Shown: positions 1 through 7,509, counted from the first letter of the stretch. The stretch: DNA of 15,467 nt from Desulfuromonas sp. (GCA_002869605.1 PKUI01000107.1:1-15467), one strand, 5' to 3'. The notes: generated from the sequence alone by a model not told the origin. Translations and numbers: made by a program.

Positions 1-383
1 ACTTGATCGTCCTGCGTGCGCAGCGGCAGGATGATCTCGGAGCAGCCCTGGTTCTTGACATACGGGGCCACGGCCGCGGTCAGCGGATCGAGCCGCGTAT
101 CGGTGACCAGTCGGTCGGTATCAATGTCCTCGTAGAGCTGTTTCGAAACCTCTGCCGGGAGCTGGATGACCGGGCCCGCCTGTTCGGGGCCCTCGGGTCT
201 GACCACGGCGAGATGGCTCATGGTGGATGCCTGGGGGTCACTGAGACCGAGGACCAGGGCGTCGACGGGCAGGATGGAGCGCAGGTAAAGCAGGCAGCGG
301 TGCAGGGCCACCTGGATGTCGAGGCTGCTGCAGATGGCCAGCGTGACTTCACGAAAAAATTTGTTGGGATCAATCGGTGTCAT
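1..383 (-). CDS. Sigma-54-dependent enhancer-binding regulator, N-terminal GAF part (truncated by window edge)
   Basis: Read on the minus strand from the ATG at 383-381, an uninterrupted frame runs off the left edge, giving 127 codons. It begins MTPIDPNKFFREVTLAICSS and continues with LDIQVALHRCLLYLRSILPV, the usual opening of the GAF sensory domain in Fis-family sigma-54 activators of deltaproteobacterial type. The AAA+ and helix-turn-helix parts would lie beyond the window, so the class is inferred from the N-terminus alone. A purine-rich GAGAG lies just upstream of the start. The gene is divergent from the porin-cytochrome operon, and the space between holds three inverted repeats and a -24/-12 element, which fits a local activator of that operon. 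The GAF ligand cannot be told from the sequence. An alternative is another GAF-domain signalling protein. Confidence 0.72.
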   Translation of the reverse strand, partial: MTPIDPNKFFREVTLAICSSLDIQVALHRCLLYLRSILPVDALVLGLSDPQASTMSHLAVVRPEGPEQAGPVIQLPAEVSKQLYEDIDTDRLVTDTRLDPLTAAVAPYVKNQGCSEIILPLRTQDDQ

Positions 384-408
384 CGGTTCTCTCGCTGGGG
401 GTAGGTTT

Positions 409-477
409 TTACCATATGCGGCAGTTTAGCTTCCGATTGCCGTATGGGGCAACTGTAATTGCCGTATATGGCAATTA
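409..477. promoter_or_regulatory. Three inverted-repeat operator/upstream-activator sites
   Basis: Three copies of one pattern, TTGCC-N6-GGCAA, lie in 69 bases. Site A (409-424) is TTACC-N6-GGCAG, site B (437-452) is TTGCC-N6-GGCAA, and site C (456-477) has 8-base perfect arms, TAATTGCC-N6-GGCAATTA. The B and C centres are 22 bases apart (two helical turns); A and B are 28 apart. They lie about 85-135 bases upstream of the start expected from the -24/-12 element, a normal distance for sigma-54 activator sites. Site A is also only 26 bases upstream of the divergent regulator start, so autoregulation is possible. The repeats are seen directly; the binding protein is inferred. Confidence 0.6.
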
Positions 478-526
478 ATCTTCATTAATGCTAGATAAGT
501 TGCTGTAATTGTTGCGTTTGTGTTTT

Positions 527-542
527 TGGCATAAAATGCGCA
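527..542 (+). promoter_or_regulatory. Sigma-54 (-24/-12) promoter for the porin-cytochrome operon
   Basis: The element TGGCATAAAATGCGCA has the TGGCA block and a GC doublet 12 bases later, the exact spacing of the TGGCAC-N5-TTGC consensus; the two Ts before the -12 GC are not matched. It predicts transcription starting near 553, leaving a leader of about 33 bases that contains the GAAGGAGG ribosome site at 574-581. Support comes from the adjacent sigma-54-type activator gene and the upstream inverted repeats. Confidence 0.5.
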
Positions 543-585
543 ATTTGCCGCCGTGGAGATTTGCATGAGGAATGAAGGAGGCATT

Positions 586-1788
586 ATGCGATTTTGGAAG
601 AGCTGGGGCATATCGGCCGTACTGCTGGTAGCCCTGATCCCGATGACGGTACAGGCGGCATCACTATCCGGCCGCGCCAGTACCGTCCTGGAGTGGTTTG
701 ACAACGCCGATGAGGACACCGCTATCGGAGCGTATCAGTATCTGAATTTGAATGCTCGCGACCTGCCCGGCGGGCTCACGTTTCAGGGCTACGGTCGGGT
801 TGCGGAGGATTTGAAGAACGAGGTCGATATCGACAGTCGCCTCTACTACGCCTATCTCGACAAGCAGAACCTGATCGGCAACCTGGATGCGCGTCTGGGG
901 CGACAGTTCGTCGCGACGACCGCCGGAGCGTCGCTGCTCGACGGTCTCAAACTCGATTACGACGGACTCGGACCCTTTGCCCTGTCGCTGTACGGCGGCG
1001 GAGACGTCAGCTACTACGAAGGGTACGACAGCAAAGACTGGCTGGCGGGTGTCGAGGGCTCTTTTTCGCCCTTTAAAAGTCTGAAAGCTTCGCTCTCCTA
1101 CCTGCAGCAGTGGGAAGAGGGTGAGCTGGCCAAGGAGCTGATCGGTTTCGACTTCGACTACGACATTAAGCAGTCTCTCAACCTCTACAGCGAGGTTCAG
1201 TACAGCTGGCTCACCGACGAGGTGACCTACTTTCTGGCGGGCGCCAACTTTCATCGCAGCCGTAACTGGAGCCTGCGCGGTGAATATCTCTATTCCCTAC
1301 CGGTTTTTTCCTCCACCAGCATCTACTCGGTGTTCGCAACCTCGGAATACCAGGAGGCCAGTCTCGAGGCGACCTACCGGCTGACCAAGGGGCTGCGCAC
1401 CTTTGTGCGCCTGAGCAATGAATTCTACGACGAATTCGACGACGCGCAGGTCGCGGAACTCGGCATCGAGAAGCTGCGCAGCGGCAAGTTCTCCGGCTAC
1501 CTGGTCGGTACCTGGCGTGACGACGAGGAGGGTCAGGACCTCTACGGCGCCAAGGTCCGTGCCGCCTACCTGTTGCATCCCAAGTTTGAGGCGGGGGTCG
1601 GGGCCCACATCGACGTCCTCGAGCGTCGTCTTGACGACGATGACGAGACCACCAGCAGCCGCGTTTGGGCCGACTTTACCTCCCACCTGACCCGTACGGT
1701 CAGCCTGCAGGGCAAGGTTGAGCGTATCGAAAGCGACCTGTGGTCCGAGTATTACCGCGGTCGGGTTCGACTGAACATTTCATTCTGA
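586..1788 (+). CDS. Outer-membrane beta-barrel (porin-like) protein of a porin-cytochrome conduit
   Basis: The product is a 400-residue exported protein. It starts MRFWKSWGISAVLL and has a hydrophobic segment ending VQA-A, a clear signal peptidase I site near residue 24. The rest alternates polar and aromatic/aliphatic residues in strand-sized blocks and ends in phenylalanine (RLNISF), the usual outer-membrane barrel signature; no cytoplasmic domain or CxxCH is visible. In porin-cytochrome systems the barrel sheathes a periplasmic and a surface cytochrome so electrons cross the outer membrane, and here both cytochrome genes follow within 16 and 31 bases. The start was set at ATG 586 because GAAGGAGG (574-581) precedes it; in-frame GTG 553 and ATG 565 lie before or within that site. 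Sequence alone does not show which named conduit family it belongs to. Confidence 0.78.
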   Translation: MRFWKSWGISAVLLVALIPMTVQAASLSGRASTVLEWFDNADEDTAIGAYQYLNLNARDLPGGLTFQGYGRVAEDLKNEVDIDSRLYYAYLDKQNLIGNLDARLGRQFVATTAGASLLDGLKLDYDGLGPFALSLYGGGDVSYYEGYDSKDWLAGVEGSFSPFKSLKASLSYLQQWEEGELAKELIGFDFDYDIKQSLNLYSEVQYSWLTDEVTYFLAGANFHRSRNWSLRGEYLYSLPVFSSTSIYSVFATSEYQEASLEATYRLTKGLRTFVRLSNEFYDEFDDAQVAELGIEKLRSGKFSGYLVGTWRDDEEGQDLYGAKVRAAYLLHPKFEAGVGAHIDVLERRLDDDDETTSSRVWADFTSHLTRTVSLQGKVERIESDLWSEYYRGRVRLNISF

Positions 1789-1804
1789 GCAAGGAGCTTC
1801 ATCG

Positions 1805-2653
1805 ATGCGTGAACTTATCAATATAACGGCCATGCTGGCATGTTTTGCACTCATCAGTATCGTTTCGATCTGGTGGGTCGTGCCTGCCGTGGCCCGGGTT
1901 ACATTTGACCATGGATTCCACCAGAGCCAGGTTGCCGAGCAGGACTGCAGTACCTGCCACCTCGCCGGTGCGCAGAAAGTCATCCCGGACGAAGCGGTCT
2001 GCCTGCAGTGCCACAAGGGCTCGTTTGTTGAAAACGTTGTCATCCCCACGCCCAAGACGCACGGACCCCTCTGGGGCTTTAACCATCGCTCGTTCGCCAA
2101 GGGGGCCGAGGCCAATTGCGCCGAATGCCACCAGCAGTCTGAATGCCTGGAGTTCCATCAGGCCGGCTTCGCTGACGAGATGGGTGCTTTCGGCAACAAC
2201 CTTGACAACGTGCATCGTAGCGACTTCCAGGTAAGCCACCCGATCGCGGCGCGTACCGATCCACAGTTGTGCATCAGCTGCCATGAAAACAGCTTCTGCG
2301 TCGATTGTCACAACACCTTTGCCCCTTCGGATCTGGCCCTCGATTCTCATCGACGTGGCTGGAGCGATATTACGGTTGCAGGAGCATCGCATGCCAACTT
2401 CAGCGAAAACAGTTGTGAGAGTTGTCACCAGAACTCGGTGCTTCCCAGTCATGAATGGTCCGCACGCCATAGCCGCGAAGCAAGAAAAAATCTGATGACC
2501 TGCCAGGCCTGTCACCCGGAAGGGGATGTCTGCCTTCAGTGTCATGGCACGGTCAGCGGGTTAAAGATCAATCCCCATCCGGCCGACTGGGATGATTTTT
2601 CAGAACGCTTGGAGCGCGCAAGCGGGGGCAAAACCTGTCGCAAGTGCCACTAG
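1805..2653 (+). CDS. Periplasmic multihaem cytochrome c (9 CxxCH plus one degenerate site)
   Basis: This 282-residue protein has an N-terminal hydrophobic stretch (residues 8-29, ending VVPAVA) that is either a cleaved signal peptide or an anchor. CxxCH haem c motifs begin at residues 48, 66, 105, 156, 165, 204, 233, 243 and 278. A tenth would-be motif at 114-118 reads CLEFH, with phenylalanine where the second cysteine should be. The last motif ends exactly at the C-terminus. Many additional His residues could be distal ligands. The start has AAGGAG at 1791-1796, 8 bases upstream. Between the barrel gene and the lipoprotein cytochrome, it would be the periplasmic electron donor of the conduit, analogous in role to MtrA or OmaB (inference). 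CcmFH-type or equivalent maturation is required and is not encoded here. Confidence 0.88.
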   Translation: MRELINITAMLACFALISIVSIWWVVPAVARVTFDHGFHQSQVAEQDCSTCHLAGAQKVIPDEAVCLQCHKGSFVENVVIPTPKTHGPLWGFNHRSFAKGAEANCAECHQQSECLEFHQAGFADEMGAFGNNLDNVHRSDFQVSHPIAARTDPQLCISCHENSFCVDCHNTFAPSDLALDSHRRGWSDITVAGASHANFSENSCESCHQNSVLPSHEWSARHSREARKNLMTCQACHPEGDVCLQCHGTVSGLKINPHPADWDDFSERLERASGGKTCRKCH

Positions 2654-2684
2654 TAAAAAGCTTAAACAACTTTAGGAGGTTACA

Positions 2685-4811
2685 ATGATGAAGAAGAACT
2701 ACATTACATGGTTAGCCATGGCCTTACTGCTGACCATACTCACCGCTTGCGGCAGCAACCGTGAAACAGACGGCAACATCGCTACTGAAACTGACCTGGG
2801 TGTCGATCCCCAGAGCGGCATAGCGTATGCCGGTACCACCGCCTGTCTGAGCTGCCATGAATCCTTCTCTTGGAGTGCAACTGAAGTTGCCGAATATCTC
2901 GAAGGGACTCACGTCGTAAACCATGCCACCAATTACGGCTATGAGTACATGGTCGATAACGGTTGTGTTCAATGTCATGACCCTGTCGGCGACAGCCCTG
3001 GTGTCTCAGGTGTTACGGGGACTGAAGTCGTTGCCATGGGATGTGAAAACTGCCATGGAGCTGGCGGAGAGCATTATGGTGTCGGCCCAATGCCGATACC
3101 CAACCCGGGTGCCGCTACCTGTGGTGAATGCCATTCGACCCTGCCCGACAGCCACCTCGGCTATCATCCCGAGGCAAATAATCTCGTAGAGGCTTACCTG
3201 GCTTCTCCGCATGCAACCTCTATCAACGATCACAACTACGTTGAGGGTAGTGATACGGACGTGCGTGCCCGCTGCTCCAAGTGTCATACCGATGAAGGCG
3301 CCAAGCTCTACAAAGATATTCAGGGTGATAGCGACGTGATGCATTCACTTGATTCGAACCCCTCCGTTGCCGAAGCCACTCCGGTTCAGTGTCGCACCTG
3401 CCACAACGCGCACAGCCCGAGTGAGCTGCTGCTGGAAAATGTCACCGATACTGACGGAGTCGTTACCGAGTCGGCAGAATATCGTACCTGCACCAACTGC
3501 CACCAGAGTGCAGACGCCTATCATGATCCGGCGACCAATCCCTACGGAGCGATGGGTGAGATTATCACCGATACACACTTCGATGATGGGAGCGCTACCG
3601 GTTACAATATCGATCCGGCTGACGAGCGGGCTTGCCGTAAATGTCACAACGTGCATGCTGCCGACACCACGATTAACAACCAATGGGCGACAACAGGGCA
3701 TGCGGACCTGAATGCCCAGGCGTTCAATATTTATCTGCCGGGGATTCTTAATCTCGATATGCAACGTATGGCCGGTTGCCAGGAATGCCATTCGGCCACC
3801 GCGGCGACTATGCTGTTTGAAGCCTACGAGAACGGCGACACCTATACCGATCCTTTAGATGAAATCAGCGGCCCGGCCCGTGAAGTGGTCTATTGTACGG
3901 TCTGTCACACCAACAACGCCGGCGGTCTGCGTGCGCCGGGTGCGATTACCACCCACTACCATGCCGCAGGCACCGACGATTACGCTCAGATCGATGCCGT
4001 CAACGGTTCCAACTTGTGCCTGGCCTGCCATGCCGGCAAGCGCAGCGGCGAGGACATCAAGGATGGCGTGAACGCCATCACCGCCCGCGCCACCTCGCAC
4101 TATCTGCCGGCCGGTGGCGTGATGTTCGGTCAGATCGGCTACCACTTTGACCACCTCGATTCCACCCTGGTTTACACGGAGACGCGACACAAGCGTCTTG
4201 GGGATGCGAGCTATGACTGGGCCGACTACCCCTACAAGACCTTGAATGCAGACCAGATCGCCGCTATCCAGGGTTCGGGCAACGGCCCCTGCGTCGCATG
4301 TCACATGGCCGACGGCAGCGACAGCCACCTCTACTCGGCATTCACCGATAACACGGAGCTCGGCCTGCCCGACCTCTGCTACAACTGCCACGCCAACGAC
4401 CCGGCAGCCGGTCACTACTACAAGAGCAAAGAAGTGCTGGAGAACGAGATCAAGCCTGGCTATCTCGCAACCCTGGCCTACATCGAAGCAATGATGGCTG
4501 ACGGTACCCAGAACTACACCGGCGGTGTTCTCACCCAGGCTGCCGCAGGCCAGTTCCAGCGTGACGGACTCAACCTTGACCCTGCTGCGCAGGCCGATGA
4601 AGACCTGGCCGGTGCACTGTTCAACTACAAGTTGTTCAAGGATGATCATGCAGGTTACGTTCATAACCGCTACTATGCCAAGCAGCTTCTGTTCTATTCG
4701 ATTGACTACCTCGACAATGGGGTCATCGATGGCAGCATCACGGTGAACGATGCGATTGCGGCCGAGTGGCTCGACGCAGATGCGGCAACTGCCGGTATCC
4801 AGCGCAGGTAA
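2685..4811 (+). CDS. Outer-membrane lipoprotein multihaem cytochrome c (13 haem motifs)
   Basis: The 708-residue product opens with a short signal and a lipobox, LTAC, so Cys22 would be lipidated. CxxCH motifs begin at residues 54, 94, 120, 146, 197, 236, 269, 317, 365, 404, 445, 536 and 565: thirteen in total. The last 140 residues have no haem motif and include the GYVHNRYYAKQLLFYSIDYL stretch, a tail I recognise from Geobacter-type multihaem cytochromes. AGGAGG at 2674-2679 serves ATG 2685 or ATG 2688. It is the last gene of the operon, followed by a strong terminator. By position and lipidation it is the likely outer-face cytochrome that passes electrons to an extracellular acceptor, like OmcB-type partners in other porin-cytochrome complexes. 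The acceptor cannot be read from the sequence. Confidence 0.9.
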   Translation: MMKKNYITWLAMALLLTILTACGSNRETDGNIATETDLGVDPQSGIAYAGTTACLSCHESFSWSATEVAEYLEGTHVVNHATNYGYEYMVDNGCVQCHDPVGDSPGVSGVTGTEVVAMGCENCHGAGGEHYGVGPMPIPNPGAATCGECHSTLPDSHLGYHPEANNLVEAYLASPHATSINDHNYVEGSDTDVRARCSKCHTDEGAKLYKDIQGDSDVMHSLDSNPSVAEATPVQCRTCHNAHSPSELLLENVTDTDGVVTESAEYRTCTNCHQSADAYHDPATNPYGAMGEIITDTHFDDGSATGYNIDPADERACRKCHNVHAADTTINNQWATTGHADLNAQAFNIYLPGILNLDMQRMAGCQECHSATAATMLFEAYENGDTYTDPLDEISGPAREVVYCTVCHTNNAGGLRAPGAITTHYHAAGTDDYAQIDAVNGSNLCLACHAGKRSGEDIKDGVNAITARATSHYLPAGGVMFGQIGYHFDHLDSTLVYTETRHKRLGDASYDWADYPYKTLNADQIAAIQGSGNGPCVACHMADGSDSHLYSAFTDNTELGLPDLCYNCHANDPAAGHYYKSKEVLENEIKPGYLATLAYIEAMMADGTQNYTGGVLTQAAAGQFQRDGLNLDPAAQADEDLAGALFNYKLFKDDHAGYVHNRYYAKQLLFYSIDYLDNGVIDGSITVNDAIAAEWLDADAATAGIQRR

Positions 4812-4825
4812 AACCACGCACCACT

Positions 4826-4865
4826 AAAAAATGCAGCCAGGCACAACGCCTGGCTGCATTTTTTT
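4826..4865 (+). terminator. Rho-independent terminator of the cytochrome operon
   Basis: A perfect 12-base-pair stem (ATGCAGCCAGGC, 4831-4842, with its complement at 4848-4859) encloses a 5-base loop and is followed by a run of T to 4865. An A run precedes it, so it could also work in reverse. It begins 20 bases after the cytochrome stop codon. Confidence 0.93.
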
Positions 4866-4913
4866 ATTGCTGCGGCGCTGAGCTACCGATACAGCAAGAA
4901 AGTTCATCTACAG

Positions 4914-5768
4914 ATGTCTGCCTACGGGTTAACGGGAAAAATGAATGCTGGCAAGCTGAGTTCCGATCTGGAATGGGCGTTATGTTCCGGAGGACTCAGT
5001 TTGGTTTATCAACCCCAGGTGTCCCTCTCGGACCAGCAGATAACAGGTCTCGAGGCTTTGGCGCGCTGGAACCATCCTGGCCAGGGAGAGATTCCTCCCG
5101 GCCTGTTTATCGAGGTGGCAGAGAAAGCATGCCTGATGCCAAGCTTTACCCGTTGGGTGCTCAGCGAGGCCTGCCAGCAGAACGTCCTTTGGCAGAGACG
5201 AGGCTGCCCACCGTTGCGGGTTGCGGTCAATGTGTCGCCGAGTAACTTTTCCGACCCCGGGTTTGTCGATGATGTGGCGGACATTCTCGAACAGACAGGT
5301 CTGGAGCCCTGTTGGCTGGAACTCGAGCTGACGGAGTGTGCGATAGTGAAAAACCGGGAAGCGGCGGCATTGAGCATGCAACGGCTGTCTGCCATGGGGG
5401 TGTCGCTGGCCCTTGACGATTTCGGGTCGGGGTACGCGTCGCTGAGTCATTTTCGGCACTTTCCGATCAACCGCTTGAAACTCGACCGTACCTTTGTGCG
5501 TGATCTCCCCGGGGCATGTGGCAGGAAAGAGCAGCTGCTGGTCGAGGCGATCATGCTGTTTGCACGTCACATGGGTCTTGATACGGTCGCCGAAGGGGTT
5601 GAAAACGAGTCACAACGTAAACTTTTGAGAGAGATCGGCTGCCTTGTCGGGCAGGGTTTTCTGCTCGGAAGACCGATGACCGTCGACGAACTGGACACGG
5701 TCTACCAACCTTCGACTTTCGACACCTCCTGTTGGGGCCGCGGGGTCCCGACAACCTTGTTGGTCTAG
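4914..5768 (+). CDS. Stand-alone EAL-domain c-di-GMP phosphodiesterase
   Basis: The 284-residue protein is essentially one EAL domain, with no transmembrane, PAS, GGDEF or receiver domain. Every catalytic motif is intact: EAL at 47-49, NVSPSN (Asn106), ELTE (Glu141), DDFGSGYASL (Asp168, Asp169), LKLD (Lys189), AEGVE (Glu227) and QGFLLGRPM (Gln247). It should hydrolyse cyclic di-GMP to linear pGpG in the cytoplasm. No strong ribosome site precedes ATG 4914; ATG 4941 (MNAGKLSS) would also keep the whole domain, so the start is uncertain. It is separated from the cytochrome operon by the terminator and needs its own promoter, which I cannot pinpoint. With no sensory domain, its control is either transcriptional or by a protein partner. 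Confidence 0.9.
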   Translation: MSAYGLTGKMNAGKLSSDLEWALCSGGLSLVYQPQVSLSDQQITGLEALARWNHPGQGEIPPGLFIEVAEKACLMPSFTRWVLSEACQQNVLWQRRGCPPLRVAVNVSPSNFSDPGFVDDVADILEQTGLEPCWLELELTECAIVKNREAAALSMQRLSAMGVSLALDDFGSGYASLSHFRHFPINRLKLDRTFVRDLPGACGRKEQLLVEAIMLFARHMGLDTVAEGVENESQRKLLREIGCLVGQGFLLGRPMTVDELDTVYQPSTFDTSCWGRGVPTTLLV

Positions 5769-5824
5769 CTTTCGGGTTGCTAAGTGTCTGTTTTGTCAGT
5801 AAAAAACTTTGATGTGGTGAATAG

Positions 5825-6226
5825 ATGGAATACAAAATTCAAACGCCCCAAAATGGTGACTATGTTTTAGTGAAAGTATATGGAGATGTCACGATAGGCA
5901 TGGCATCTGAATATGCTAAGAATGCAACCACTGAGGGCACCAAAGCTGGGATTAACAAAATGTTGGTCGATGTTCGTGGCTACAGAAGTGCCACAAAAGT
6001 TTTGGATGAATATACCTTTGCACACGGGAATGCGGAGAAAGTTGGCATTTCTCGGGCGTGGAAAATTTGTATACTGTGTGACGTTGGTGATGAAAGTTTC
6101 GAGTTCCTAGAAATAGTGATGCGCAATGCAGGATATAATTATCAAGTTATATATGATGAGGGAAAAGCCCTCGAGTGGCTGAGTTCTGGTTATAGCAGGA
6201 ATCCCAATCACTTCGGCTATCAGTAA
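5825..6226 (+). CDS. Small STAS/SpoIIAA-like protein of unknown function
   Basis: The 133-residue soluble protein has the alternating strand-helix pattern of STAS/SpoIIAA-like proteins. An N-terminal strand pair is followed by a core strand, KMLVDVRGY (residues 46-54), then the WKICILCDV strand and a terminal ALEWLSS helix as in many SpoIIAA-like family members. There is no signal peptide or membrane segment. The serine expected as phosphorylation site in true anti-anti-sigma factors is not obvious. By count the gene is about 42% GC, well below its neighbours, which suggests recent acquisition or different selection. Only a weak purine-rich ribosome site (GTGGTGAAT) precedes the ATG. It follows the EAL gene by 56 bases; a functional link is only a guess. 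Confidence 0.65.
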   Translation: MEYKIQTPQNGDYVLVKVYGDVTIGMASEYAKNATTEGTKAGINKMLVDVRGYRSATKVLDEYTFAHGNAEKVGISRAWKICILCDVGDESFEFLEIVMRNAGYNYQVIYDEGKALEWLSSGYSRNPNHFGYQ

Positions 6227-6288
6227 CCACCGCTTGGCGGTCTTGCCGGCATGGCGAGTGGTCATAAACGAAGAATAAACTTCAAGAC

Positions 6289-6321
6289 AAAAAGGTCGCC
6301 TTTTCCAGGGCGACCTTTTTT
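6289..6321 (+). terminator. Rho-independent terminator, probably bidirectional
   Basis: The stem AAAAAGGTCGCC (6289-6300) pairs with GGCGACC plus a T run (6309-6321) around an 8-base loop. The A run on one side and T run on the other let it serve the STAS-like gene on the plus strand and the Nfu operon on the minus strand. The stretch 6322-6458 after it shows nothing else I can name. Confidence 0.88.
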
Positions 6322-6458
6322 GTTCAGTGTTGTTAGTGCTTGGCGTAACGACTTGGCTGCATTGTCAGGCCTCTAGAACAATTGCGCATAGGTGACGTAA
6401 AAACGACCCGGCCTTGATTGGCAAGTTGTTTCACTTCCTGATTAAAGGGTGTGATGGC

Positions 6459-6680
6459 CTAGACTTGAACCACCGAAACCACCTCGGGGATTCCTGCCTT
6501 GAGGGTTCTCTCGATCCCCATCTTCAGGGTCATGGTCGACATCGGACAGGACCCGCAGGCGCCGGTCAACTTGACGCTTACGATACCATCTTCCCCGACT
6601 TCGACTAGTTCCACATCGCCACCATCGGCCTGCAGAGCGGGGCGAATACGTTCAAGAGAATCCATAACGCGTTGTTTCAT
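6459..6680 (-). CDS. NifU C-terminal-domain / Nfu-type Fe-S cluster scaffold or carrier
   Basis: The 73-residue protein is the stand-alone Nfu domain. It opens [20 protein letters not shown], followed by GDVELVEV, and carries the cluster-binding GACGSCPMS motif (Cys42, Cys45). Such proteins assemble as dimers that bind a [4Fe-4S] cluster through the two CxxC pairs and hand it to target enzymes. I chose the ATG at 6680 rather than 6689 because AAAAGG sits about 8 bases ahead of the former and directly abuts the latter; family members also begin at this point. It lies 34 bases downstream of the extradiol dioxygenase gene and may be co-transcribed. Fe-S repair next to a redox-stress cluster makes sense, but a housekeeping role is equally possible. 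Confidence 0.9.
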   Translation of the reverse strand: MKQRVMDSLERIRPALQADGGDVELVEVGEDGIVSVKLTGACGSCPMSTMTLKMGIERTLKAGIPEVVSVVQV

Positions 6681-6714
6681 TGGTTTCATCCTTTTAGATA
6701 GGGTTCAAGGTTGA

Positions 6715-7509
6715 TCAGTCAAGGATCACTGAGAGCATCGACATGCTGCCGCCGTCAAAGCCCTCGAGCGCAAAGGTGACGTGATCGTCGGGTCTTTGGA
6801 GCGCGGCGAGATAGAGCAGCGGCAGGTAATGATCCGGCGTGGGCGCCGACCACGCCGCCATCTTGCTGGAGCCCAGGTACTCGACAAGCCGCTCGGGCGT
6901 GCCTGAAACGAGTTGTTCGCGATTCCAGTTCTCGAACGCGACGGCCCACTCGGGAGGCGCCACTTGCGGGTTCTGCCAGTTGTAGGCCATCAAGTTATGC
7001 ACCAGGTTACCGCTGGTCAGGACCAGGATCTGCTCATCGCGTAGCGGGGCGAGTTTCTGCCCGAGGCGAAAATGCTCGGCCGGGCTCATGCGCTGGTCAA
7101 TGCTCAGCTGGATGACCGGGATCTCGGCATCGGGATAGAGATGGCGCAGGACACTCCAGGCGCCGTGATCGAGGCCGCGCTGTGCATCCGGCTCAAATCC
7201 GTCCTCGCCGAGCAGCGCCAAGACCCGCTCCGCCAGCTCCGGGCTTCCGGAGGCCGGGTATTCGACCTGGAAGAGCTGCTCGGGAAAGCCGTAGAAGTCG
7301 TGAATCGTCGCCGGGTGAGCCGTGGTGCTGACCCTGCGTGTCGGGGCATACCAATGCGCCGAGATGGCCAGGATCGCACGCGGTTTTGGCAGGTCGTTGC
7401 CGAGCTGTTGCCAGCCCTGTGTGTAGAGGTTGTCTTCCAGGGTGAGCATCGGGTTGCCGTGGCCGAGGAACAGGGCCGGCATTTTCGGGTTTTGAGCGGA
7501 TGACATCAT
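6715..7509 (-). CDS. ygiD: DODA-type extradiol aromatic-ring-opening dioxygenase (YgiD family)
   Basis: The 264-residue protein matches the YgiD/4,5-DOPA-extradiol-dioxygenase family along its length. It has FLGHGNPM (His17), SAHWY (His52), LDHGAW (His115), NLVHNL (His171), PDHYLPLLY (His227) and a C-terminal SMSMLSV. The histidines at 17, 52 and 227 are the expected metal ligands, as in class III extradiol dioxygenases. Family members cleave catechols such as L-DOPA, but the physiological bacterial substrate is usually unknown. The start is the ATG at 7509 or the next one at 7506, behind AAGGAG; an upstream in-frame extension to 7584 would run through the hairpin and was rejected. Oxygen dependence in a probably anaerobic host is notable: the role may be oxygen- or catechol-stress related. 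Confidence 0.88.
   Translation of the reverse strand: MMSSAQNPKMPALFLGHGNPMLTLEDNLYTQGWQQLGNDLPKPRAILAISAHWYAPTRRVSTTAHPATIHDFYGFPEQLFQVEYPASGSPELAERVLALLGEDGFEPDAQRGLDHGAWSVLRHLYPDAEIPVIQLSIDQRMSPAEHFRLGQKLAPLRDEQILVLTSGNLVHNLMAYNWQNPQVAPPEWAVAFENWNREQLVSGTPERLVEYLGSSKMAAWSAPTPDHYLPLLYLAALQRPDDHVTFALEGFDGGSMSMLSVILD

Noticed and set aside
3..404. Plus-strand open frame of 133 codons at the left edge
   Set aside because: It is antisense to a minus-strand frame that reads as a recognisable GAF-type regulator N-terminus; the plus-strand translation resembles no family and has a repetitive, shadow-like composition.
553..585. Earlier in-frame starts (GTG 553, ATG 565) for the barrel protein
   Set aside because: The GAAGGAGG ribosome site at 574-581 lies inside this stretch and serves ATG 586; the expected sigma-54 transcript would begin at about 553, leaving no room for a leader; the signal peptide starts cleanly at 586.
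3855..4817. 320-codon minus-strand frame
   Set aside because: It is the antisense shadow of the 13-haem cytochrome; its reading is a Val/Gly-rich string with no family resemblance, while the plus strand has regular CxxCH motifs.
6459..6470. tRNA-like GACTTGAACC string
   Set aside because: It resembles part of a T-arm, but no acceptor stem or anticodon arm surrounds it, and it encodes the last residues of the Nfu protein.
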